Position numbers and translations under genes: made by a program. From assembly GCA_934778205.1 (NCBI GenBank), contig CAKVOD010000003.1, forward strand, positions 1 through 64,000: a stretch of 64,000 bases of DNA, in the 5' to 3' direction. Each line of letters opens with the position of its first letter. Positions within the stretch are counted from its first letter, which is position 1. This DNA is from an uncultured Clostridia bacterium. GTDB taxonomy: Bacteria; Bacillota; Clostridia; Christensenellales; UBA1242. Of this stretch, positions 43,349 through 50,907 are shown one piece after another. Below the pieces are notes generated by a model, which saw only the letters and a program-made list of their open reading frames with translations, ran no database searches and was not told the origin of the DNA.

Positions 43349-45005
43349 TCTGCTTCTCCGTTTCTAACCCTTTTAATTGACGATTTTTGCTTTCATACAC
43401 AAATTGCTTGGACTCAAGGTTGCAAGCAACCTCATTTGCTGATATTTTAGTTGAATTGAGATTGACAACATCAATCAAATGTGGCGTTTCATCTCCGTTT
43501 TGCCTTAGCAAAATTTTTCGCTGGTAAAATTCGCCTTTGTCTGTTGTATATTTATCGCCTATATATGCGCTCTCAATGTCTATGCCAAAAAATCCATTTT
43601 TCTTGAACGCGTTATATGTGAGCGTAGCTTCATTGCCATAGATGTGATTTTCTCGTAGCGTTTGAATAAATGATTCAATCAATTTATCTAAGTCTGTTTG
43701 CGCAGGTTTTTGTTCCCTAATTTGACTGACAAAATCCGCGATTGTCGTTTTTTCTCTACCGTAAACGCTTGCATACGCTTTTTCAAGCGCGGGTGGGAAA
43801 ACGCCGAACTTGTCCGAGACAATGTCTATGCCCGCAAGTTCCAACTTATTGTGCGCGCGCGCAAGGTCGTTGAGCGAACTTTCACCACTGACATTGATTG
43901 CTTCAAGTTTCGCGGAAACTTTGTCGGTATAAAAGCCAGCCAAGTAGTGTCCGTCTAACAAACCTTGCGAAAGCACAACTGCGGTGACGCCGTCGATTCC
44001 ATTCAAAAATTTAGCACAAATACGAGCAAAATCATAACAAATAATTTTGTCGTTTGACTTTACCGATTCAAGATATTGTTTATTAAAATTCGATTTCTCA
44101 ATTTTTGAAATGCGCTTGTCTTCAACTGAAACGATATTGTCATCATATTCAAGTATCGTGCAAAGTTTTGCATATATATAAACTGCTTTTTCTTCCGCCG
44201 TCAAGTCGCTTGGCATATCTTCATATACTTCGTGCTTCAATTGCGGGTTGATGTTAAAATCGGGATTGCTAATGTGTGTATAAAATCCGCCCGATTTTGC
44301 AAATGATGTTTTGAATGTGTATTCGTCATTTGCGTATCTATCTAGGTTGTAGCCTGAATTGTATAATTTTGCATAGTTTTCTATCATTTTATCAAGTTCA
44401 GGAACATAATAACCATTCATTTTGCCTTTGGCGCGCTTGAACTCGCCGTCATCTGCTGGACACCCAAAAATGTTGCCAAGCACTTCAAAAACTTCACGCT
44501 TATTGAACATTTGGTCATCCACAACAATATTTTGCATACTGTTGCTCGTATTCAAAAACTCATACAAAATCTTTTCATTTTGCAAAACGCTGAACGCCAT
44601 CGCGACACTACGAATTGAGCGCTCATTTAGATTTGCATAATGCTTTTGAAATGAATCAAGCCCGCGCGTATTCAATAACGCCGTCGCTCTTTCGACCTTG
44701 TCTGCGTCCACATTATGCTGTGCGACCAAATCGCCAAGTGCGGTCAAAAACTCCCCGTTCTTGACACGGTCACGCGCAAAATAAAATCGCGAATCTTCCC
44801 TATTGGTGATGAGCCCAATTTTGACTGGCGTATTAGGTCTTTCACAACCATCAGTAGTATAGAAAAATTGTATACCATAGCCATTTCCGCCCCCTACTTT
44901 AAACTCTTGGACGACACGGTCAAAATCATCCGCATTGAGTGCAAAAAGCGCATCCAAGCCGTCTTGCAGCCTGCCTTTGACTGGCTTTTCCATCACTATT
45001 TCCAT
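43341..45005 (-). CDS. Hypothetical protein with possible transglutaminase-like core
   Basis: 554 residues, no signal peptide or membrane helix. Around residues 320-365 'DKIICYDFARICAKFLNGID' is followed by 'LLDGHYLAGFYTDK' and 'LEAINVSG'. This Cys-His-(Asp/Asn) order is what a transglutaminase-like or papain-fold protease would show. The rest is unrecognised and mixed helical. GGGAG lies 6 nt before ATG. It is operon-coupled to the 103-residue gene and possibly to the dehydrogenase. A cytoplasmic peptidase or cross-linking role is inference. Confidence 0.55.
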   Translation of the reverse strand: MEIVMEKPVKGRLQDGLDALFALNADDFDRVVQEFKVGGGNGYGIQFFYTTDGCERPNTPVKIGLITNREDSRFYFARDRVKNGEFLTALGDLVAQHNVDADKVERATALLNTRGLDSFQKHYANLNERSIRSVAMAFSVLQNEKILYEFLNTSNSMQNIVVDDQMFNKREVFEVLGNIFGCPADDGEFKRAKGKMNGYYVPELDKMIENYAKLYNSGYNLDRYANDEYTFKTSFAKSGGFYTHISNPDFNINPQLKHEVYEDMPSDLTAEEKAVYIYAKLCTILEYDDNIVSVEDKRISKIEKSNFNKQYLESVKSNDKIICYDFARICAKFLNGIDGVTAVVLSQGLLDGHYLAGFYTDKVSAKLEAINVSGESSLNDLARAHNKLELAGIDIVSDKFGVFPPALEKAYASVYGREKTTIADFVSQIREQKPAQTDLDKLIESFIQTLRENHIYGNEATLTYNAFKKNGFFGIDIESAYIGDKYTTDKGEFYQRKILLRQNGDETPHLIDVVNLNSTKISANEVACNLESKQFVYESKNRQLKGLETEKQND

Positions 45006-45122
45006 AAATGTCTCCCATTTCTTTTATTATACCACATTTCCGCCACATTTGCAAGCACGTGAAAATCGATATTCCTTGCAAAAATATTCATTACTTGCTA
45101 TAATTAAAGAAAGGGTATGTTA

Positions 45123-45551
45123 ATGTCAGTATTTGGAACAAACTTGAATGAGATTATGAAAGAACGCGATATTTCGCCAAAACAATTGATTGAAATGGCT
45201 AATGTTGACAAAAATGTTGTGTATGAAATCAATAAACACGAACCAATGCTAGCAAATGCGGTCAAAATTGCAGACGCATTGAACGTCAGTCTAGACTACC
45301 TTGTAGGAAAAGAAGTAGCAGAAGATTTTTTTGTCAACCCAAACTACAAAATCAGTTTTTATGAAAACCTTGACAAAGAACTTAGAAATCAAGGGATATC
45401 CAAACGCAAGTTTTGTCGCGACCTTGAATACTCGCTTGCATCATTCACACGCTGGAAGAACGGCGACCTTCCTTATTTCCATAAAGTCATTGAAATTTCG
45501 ACCTACCTGAACTGCAGTATTGACACATTAATTGGCAGGACAAACAAATAA
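45123..45551 (+). CDS. Protein with two tandem Cro/CI-type HTH domains
   Basis: 142 residues. The first HTH (about 3-60: 'LNEIMKERDISPKQLIEMAN', 'ADALNVSLDYLVG') and the second (about 78-138: 'LDKELRNQGISKRKFCRDLE', 'STYLNCSIDTLIG') are related to each other, suggesting internal duplication. The start at 45123 fits AAAGGG 7 nt upstream better than the ATG at 45117. It is a DNA-binding regulator; the target is unknown. It is divergent from the 554-residue gene (117-nt shared intergenic) and ends at a bidirectional terminator. Confidence 0.85.
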   Translation: MSVFGTNLNEIMKERDISPKQLIEMANVDKNVVYEINKHEPMLANAVKIADALNVSLDYLVGKEVAEDFFVNPNYKISFYENLDKELRNQGISKRKFCRDLEYSLASFTRWKNGDLPYFHKVIEISTYLNCSIDTLIGRTNK

Positions 45552-45624
45552 GCAAAAACGTTCTCAATCCTTTAGAAATTTATATTTTAACAAATAATTT
45601 AACAAAATACAATGTAGCTAATAT

Positions 45625-45654
45625 AAAAAAGTTGCGGTGAAGCAACTTTTTTTG
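45625..45654. terminator. Bidirectional terminator
   Basis: AAAAAAGTTGC-ggtgaa-GCAACTTTTTTT serves the HTH gene (plus) and the P-type ATPase gene (minus). Confidence 0.8.
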
Positions 45655-45660
45655 ATTTAA

Positions 45661-48339
45661 CTAAAAACGTTTTAGTTTTTCAATATATTTATAGGTTTGT
45701 TCCTCAAGTTCGCCGATGCGCATTTCAAGTTTTCGATTCTTTTGTCGCAGTTCCTTTGGCGGAGTGATTGGTTTTATGAGCCACAAGAACCCAAGTTCAA
45801 TTATGCACAAGCACGCGAGTATACTTTGGAAGTCGAGGTCGACGTGTCCAAAGAACGATTGCGGAATAATACTCAATGCTGAAATTGAAAGCACAAACAT
45901 TGCGCCAAACAGTGTCATACGATACGAATCAAGCGGTCGGCTGACGCGCAAAAGCAGTATAAGTCCTGTAAATGTGATACAAATACTTGCCATTGTTTCG
46001 TAATGTGAGCCGTCGCTGTATGTTTTGTCGAAAATATAACAAAGCACAAAGTTTAGAAGCAACAAAAGCGCTCCCGGCATACTTTTCGTAATCAAATTGA
46101 CTAGGAAATTGCCTCGTATTGGGTCTTTGTTCGGCTGTAGCGCCAAGAAGAACGACGGCAAACCGATTGCAAACATTTCAAGCAAAATTACGGCGTTTGG
46201 CGTAAATGGATAACTAATTGCAAGCGCAAGACACAAAATCGACAAGAATATTGTGAAAAACGTTTTCATCAAAAATAGAGATGACGATTTTGTGACATTG
46301 TTGACAACGCGTCTACCTTCTGCAACGATGCTAGGCATTGATGAGAAATTGCTGTCGAGCAATACAAGGTTGCTGACATTGCGGGTAGCGTCACTGCCAC
46401 TTGCCATTGCGATAGAACAATCGGCTTCTTTCAGCGCAAGAATGTCGTTGACTCCGTCGCCTGTCATTGCCACTTTATGTCCGCGCTGTTTGAGCGCTTT
46501 GACGAGTACGCTTTTTTGTTCGGGCGTGACGCGTCCAAAGACGGTATATTTGTCCGCCGCTTCAATAACTTGTTGGTCGGAAAGTCCATACAAATTGATA
46601 AAGTTTTGAGCATTAGGCACACCAACGCGTTTTGCGATTTCGCTGACCGTGATTGGATTGTCACCCGAGATGATTTTCAAATCAACGTCATTATCTTGGA
46701 ACCAGCGCAATGTTTCGGTTGCGTTTTCCCTAATTCTGTCCTCTATTGCGATGAGCGCAACGGGTTTTGCACCCGCTGGCACGGTTTCATCCGTGATTTT
46801 GCCACGCGCTTTTGCCAAAACTAGCACACGCTTGCCTTGTTTTGCATAGGCTTTAACTTTTTCTTCAAGTTCTTTGCTGACTTCCTCAAGCACAAACTCC
46901 GACGCACCGACGATATAGGTATATCCATTTGTGAACGACACGGCAGAGAGTTTGCGCGCGCTAGAAAACGGCAATTTTGCCGAGATATGGTACGCATCTT
47001 GCTTGCCAAAATAATCAATCAATGCGCGTGATGTGGCGTTGTTGTCGCCAAGTCCACTCATCATTGTTCCAACAATTTTGTGTAGGTCGGTGCTTGAAAT
47101 TGTTTTTGTCATAGGTTCTACTTCAGTAACGACCATTGTTCCGTCAGTTATTGTGCCGGTCTTGTCAAGACACAAAGTGTCGACGCGTGAGAGCATTTCG
47201 ATGCTGTATAGGTCTTGAACAAGCGTACGTTTGCCTGCAAGTTTGATAACCCCAACTGCAAGCGCCATACTTGTCAATAGGAACATACCTGCGGGAATCA
47301 TACCGATGATTGAACCCGCTGTTTTCTTGACGGTTTCCATACTCCCGACGCCTTGACTATAGTTGTTGCCGAGCATAAGTATTCCAAGCGGAATGATGAT
47401 GACGCCGATAACGCTGATGATGATGCGCATACTTTTCATAAGTTCCGACTTTGGTTGCGAATATTCCTTTGCCTTAGCAGACAATTGCGCAGTGTAACTT
47501 GCATCGCCGACGGCATCTGCACGCGCGATACATTCGCCACTTGAGATAAAACTACCACTCAAAAGCCTGTCGCCGACCTTTTTCTTGACGGCGTTGCTTT
47601 CGCCCGTGATGAGGCTTTCATTGACTTCAACCTCCCCACTGACGATAATGCAATCAGCGCAAATTTGTTTACCGAGCGAAAACTCGATGATATCGTCAAG
47701 CACAACTTCCTTGACGGGAATTTCATAGTGCTTGCCACCGCGGACGACTAGCGCCGTCGGTTGCGTGACTAGCGAGATTTTTTCCATAGTCTTTTTTGCG
47801 CGAATTTCTTGCACGATACCAATTGCAGTGTTTGACAAAATGATTACCATAAAAAATATGTTGTCAAACGCGCCAACGCAAATCAATGCGACTGCGACGA
47901 GTATGCACAAAAGGTTAAAGAATGTACAAATATTCTTGAAAAAGATTTGAAAATAAGTTTTTTTGTTTTTGTCGTGAACAAGATTGACATAACCATTGTC
48001 AATGCGGTCTTGCACTTCTTGTAACGTCAATCCCTTGTCCGCTTTCGTTTTTATGCGCTCAGCGTTTGCATAATTGAACGTCTTTTTGCGCTTGATTCTG
48101 TTGACTTTACCTTCCGTTCCGCTCGTAAAAAACGATTTGCGAATGACGCCATCGGCGGTAACCTCCTCGACCGCGTCAACTTTTTCTTCAGTTGGTAACG
48201 CCAAATTTTCGGGTAATTCTTTTGCTTTCGGCTCTTGAACTGTTTCGCTAGATTTAGTTTGTTTGGTGTAGCGTTTGGTCATCTTTGTCTTGCTGACACC
48301 GCCATTACTGCCACCATCTTTTTCGACTTTATTATCCAT
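45661..48339 (-). CDS. P-type cation-transporting ATPase (CtpE-like)
   Basis: 892 residues, multi-pass. The actuator motif is TGES (about 243), the phosphorylation motif 'CLDKTGTITDG' (Asp about 392), and the hinge 'MTGDGVNDILALKEADCSIA' (about 628). The N-terminal region up to about 120 is cytosolic and Lys/Glu-rich. The membrane site preceding the P domain reads 'GMIPAGMFLLTSMALAVGVI' where CtpE-type pumps have PEG. CtpE relatives move Ca2+ in mycobacteria; the ion here is not certain. GAGGA precedes ATG 48339. It is monocistronic. Confidence 0.88.
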   Translation of the reverse strand: MDNKVEKDGGSNGGVSKTKMTKRYTKQTKSSETVQEPKAKELPENLALPTEEKVDAVEEVTADGVIRKSFFTSGTEGKVNRIKRKKTFNYANAERIKTKADKGLTLQEVQDRIDNGYVNLVHDKNKKTYFQIFFKNICTFFNLLCILVAVALICVGAFDNIFFMVIILSNTAIGIVQEIRAKKTMEKISLVTQPTALVVRGGKHYEIPVKEVVLDDIIEFSLGKQICADCIIVSGEVEVNESLITGESNAVKKKVGDRLLSGSFISSGECIARADAVGDASYTAQLSAKAKEYSQPKSELMKSMRIIISVIGVIIIPLGILMLGNNYSQGVGSMETVKKTAGSIIGMIPAGMFLLTSMALAVGVIKLAGKRTLVQDLYSIEMLSRVDTLCLDKTGTITDGTMVVTEVEPMTKTISSTDLHKIVGTMMSGLGDNNATSRALIDYFGKQDAYHISAKLPFSSARKLSAVSFTNGYTYIVGASEFVLEEVSKELEEKVKAYAKQGKRVLVLAKARGKITDETVPAGAKPVALIAIEDRIRENATETLRWFQDNDVDLKIISGDNPITVSEIAKRVGVPNAQNFINLYGLSDQQVIEAADKYTVFGRVTPEQKSVLVKALKQRGHKVAMTGDGVNDILALKEADCSIAMASGSDATRNVSNLVLLDSNFSSMPSIVAEGRRVVNNVTKSSSLFLMKTFFTIFLSILCLALAISYPFTPNAVILLEMFAIGLPSFFLALQPNKDPIRGNFLVNLITKSMPGALLLLLNFVLCYIFDKTYSDGSHYETMASICITFTGLILLLRVSRPLDSYRMTLFGAMFVLSISALSIIPQSFFGHVDLDFQSILACLCIIELGFLWLIKPITPPKELRQKNRKLEMRIGELEEQTYKYIEKLKRF

Positions 48340-48554
48340 TTATTTCCTCAATTTATGATTGACTGACTTTGCACAATGTTTTATGCACTCAAACATTTTT
48401 TACTCGTTTTAACACACAAACCAATTTTGTAATCAATCATTAATTATTATACGACATTTTACATTTTAATCAAAGCATTTTGAACAACTTTTTTATAAAG
48501 GACTTTTTTATTTATGCTGGCGCAGTCATTAAAAAGCGCTTCGCAATAAACCAC
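48340..48554. other. Intergenic region upstream of the ATPase gene
   Basis: AT-rich DNA with no gene. No convincing promoter consensus was picked out by eye. Confidence 0.3.
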
Positions 48555-48625
48555 GCCCCCCTTTCGGGAAATTTCTCCGCTTCGGCGGTGACTACGTCGC
48601 CAACTTCGGTCGAAATCACAATGAG
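48555..48625 (+). repeat. Dispersed repeat, CTTCGGTCGAAATGACA family
   Basis: CCCTTTCGGGAAATTTCTCC, then TTCGGCGGTGACTACGTCGC, then CTTCGGTCGAAATCACAATG; same organisation as at 14994 and 53649. The minus-strand frame across it is not a gene. Confidence 0.6.
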
Positions 48626-48684
48626 GTGAGTACCTTCCCCCAAAGTAAGGTATTCCTTTATTTGTAGGCTGACGCGGTCATAAA

Positions 48685-48935
48685 ATAAGGAACATAGTAT
48701 TTTTACTATGTATCCTAAATATTGTGCCACTTAGCAAATCTCGCCTGTGGCGTCTACCACAAAAAAAAATAAAAGGTACACAGTAATTTTACTATGTACC
48801 TTACTTGTTTAGTGTCACTCACCCAACCCACAGCAACGGGGCTACCCCGCCAAATAAAAGGTACATAGCCAATTAACTATGTACCCAATAACATATAGTG
48901 CCACTCACCAAACCAGCGGCAGTGCGCCATCGCAC
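48685..48935 (-). repeat. Three tandem terminator-like two-hairpin modules after thrS
   Basis: Read from the thrS stop on the minus strand, each module of about 80-90 nt has a type i, ii or iii dispersed hairpin, a GTGAGTGGCAC-like box and a strong hairpin ending in GGTACATAG...CTATGTACC with T-rich sequence after it. The three strong hairpins lie at about 48857-48886, 48774-48803 and 48687-48715; the first dispersed stem (GTGCG/CGCAC) touches the thrS stop. They probably act as serial terminators. Confidence 0.65.
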
Positions 48936-50681
48936 CTAGAATTGCTCGATGAGGGTGAAATCTTTGTCAGCAATTTGCTTTTCAAGCACAGAAACAAATT
49001 GTCCGAGCGGAATATTGTTGATTTGTTTTCCGCCACGAATCTTGATTGAAACGCTATTGTTTGCAACTTCGTCATTACCAACAATGACAGTATACGGCGT
49101 TTTCATCTTTCTAAAGTTGTTGACTTTAGCGCCCATACCGCCGTCGTGAAGGTCGGTTTCCACTCTAATTTTGTGCTTTTTGAGTTCGTCAGCAACCTTT
49201 TGTGCATAGTCAAATTGTTCTTCTGAAACTGGCACAATACCCACTTGCACTGGGCTGAGCCACAACGGGAATTCCCCTTTTGTGTGCTCAATCAAGATGC
49301 CAATAAATCTCTCAAATGAGCCATATATAACCCTATGCACAACAACTGGCGTTTGTCTTGAGCCGTCTTTGTCTGTGTATGTCAAATCAAAGTTGCGCGG
49401 AAGTTGGAAGTCAAGTTGAATCGTACCCGTCTGCCATTCTCTGCCGAGCGCGTCTTTCATCAAAAGGTCGATTTTTGGACCATAGAACGCGCCGTCGCCC
49501 TCATTTAATTGATATCCGCCTTTGCCAAAACGCTTTTCAAGGACATTGCCAAGCACACGCTCCGCTTCGTCCCAAAGTGCAGGGTCGCCCATAAAGTCGT
49601 CTGGACGCGTTGACAACACGCATCTATATGTCAAATTGAATATCTTGTAGAACTTGTCCGCAATTTCAAAAATGCTTTCAATTTCGCTTTCAATTTGGTC
49701 AGGACGAATAAAGTTGTGCGAGTCGTCTTGCCTGAACATTTGGACACGCAACAAGCCGTGTAACGTTCCCGAGCCTTCTTTACGATGCAAAACGTCGCAA
49801 TCGGAATACCTAATTGGAAAATCTCTATAACTATGTAACTTGCGCTTGTAAACTACCATAGCGTTTGGACAGTTCATCGGTTTGACAGCGAAAGGTTGCT
49901 CGCCTTCCTCTGTTGCGATTGAGAACATATCGTCGCGATAGTGGTCCCAGTGTCCGCTCGTTATCCAAAGTTGACGACTATTGATTTGTGGCGAACTGAT
50001 TTCTTCATAGCCACGCGCTTCGTGTTCCTCACGCCAAAAATCAATCATTGTGTTAAATAATTTCCAGCCTTTTGGCAACCAGTATGGCATACCCGGTGCG
50101 GTGTCGGAAATCATAAACAAATCAAGTGCGGGACCAAGTTTTCTGTGGTCGCGTTCCTTTGCTTCAGCAATAAACTTGAGGTGTGCTTTGAGTTCATCTT
50201 TTTCAAGGAACGCAAACGCGTAGATTCTTTGAAGCATTTTGTTCTTTTCACTGCCACGCCAATATGCTGTTGACGACTTGTCAAGTTTGAATGCGACATT
50301 GCGCAAATACTTGAACTCGTCAACGTGTGGCCCGCGACAAAGGTCAATGAAATCGCCACAACGGTACGCTGTAATTGTTTCGCCCTCAGGCAAATCTTTG
50401 ATAAGTTCCACCTTGTATGGTTGGTCAGCAAAAGTTTTCAAAGCCTCGTCACGCGAAAGCACTATGCGCTCAAAAGGAACATCTCTTTTGAGAATTTCGC
50501 GCATTTTGTCCTCAATTTTTTGCAAATCCTCAGGTTCAAATGGTTTTTCGACGTCAAAATCATAGTAAAATCCGTTTTCAATTGCGGGTCCGATGCCAAA
50601 CTTGACATCTTTATATAATTCTTGCACTGCATACGCCATAACGTGCGCAAGCGAGTGTCTAACTGTTTCAATATCAAACAT
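48936..50681 (-). CDS. thrS: Threonine--tRNA ligase lacking the TGS domain
   Basis: 581 residues against about 640 for the usual enzyme. The frame opens directly at the editing domain (HSLAHVMAYAV with His 9/13, then CGDFIDLCRGPHV with Cys 108 and His 119), so the N-terminal TGS domain is absent. The class II catalytic core has the zinc Cys in 'VKPMNCPNAM' (about 275), 'RVQMFRQDDSHNF' (motif 2), and 'VVHRVIYGSFERFIGILIEH' (motif 3). The anticodon domain is complete. A promoter lies 22-50 nt upstream, leaving too little leader for a T-box. AGGA precedes ATG. Confidence 0.94.
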   Translation of the reverse strand: MFDIETVRHSLAHVMAYAVQELYKDVKFGIGPAIENGFYYDFDVEKPFEPEDLQKIEDKMREILKRDVPFERIVLSRDEALKTFADQPYKVELIKDLPEGETITAYRCGDFIDLCRGPHVDEFKYLRNVAFKLDKSSTAYWRGSEKNKMLQRIYAFAFLEKDELKAHLKFIAEAKERDHRKLGPALDLFMISDTAPGMPYWLPKGWKLFNTMIDFWREEHEARGYEEISSPQINSRQLWITSGHWDHYRDDMFSIATEEGEQPFAVKPMNCPNAMVVYKRKLHSYRDFPIRYSDCDVLHRKEGSGTLHGLLRVQMFRQDDSHNFIRPDQIESEIESIFEIADKFYKIFNLTYRCVLSTRPDDFMGDPALWDEAERVLGNVLEKRFGKGGYQLNEGDGAFYGPKIDLLMKDALGREWQTGTIQLDFQLPRNFDLTYTDKDGSRQTPVVVHRVIYGSFERFIGILIEHTKGEFPLWLSPVQVGIVPVSEEQFDYAQKVADELKKHKIRVETDLHDGGMGAKVNNFRKMKTPYTVIVGNDEVANNSVSIKIRGGKQINNIPLGQFVSVLEKQIADKDFTLIEQF

Positions 50682-50702
50682 TTTAATTTCCTCACTGATG
50701 TT

Positions 50703-50731
50703 ATTATACCACCATTTATTGCAAATTGCAA
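50703..50731 (-). promoter_or_regulatory. thrS promoter
   Basis: Minus strand TTGCAA (50731-50726), 17-nt spacer, TATAAT (50708-50703). The resulting 5' UTR is only about 15-20 nt. Confidence 0.55.
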
Positions 50732-50809
50732 TTATTTTGCGCGAGTTTTTGATTATGGAATATTTCTTTACACCTTTTTTTATTTTATCACTTTTTATAA
50801 TTTAACAAC

Positions 50810-50847
50810 AAAATGCGTAATTCTTAGCAATGAATTGACGCATTTTA
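50810..50847 (-). terminator. Terminator after the Hint-domain protein gene
   Basis: AAAATGCGT-C-AATTC and GAATT-ACGCATTTT form a stem around about 8 nt, 60 nt past the stop on the minus strand. Confidence 0.6.
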
Positions 50848-50907
50848 GAAAATATTTAACTGTTGACGCAATGGCAAATCAAATCTCACACATCAAATAG
50901 TTCAATT

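Noticed and set aside
48512..48730. 72-codon minus-strand frame downstream of thrS
   Set aside because: It is a translation of the CTTCGGTCGAAATGACA repeat; a similar peptide arises from the same repeat at 53554-53793.
50682..50907. T-box riboswitch before thrS
   Set aside because: The promoter lies too close to the start codon and no T-box core (TGGNACCGCG) is present.
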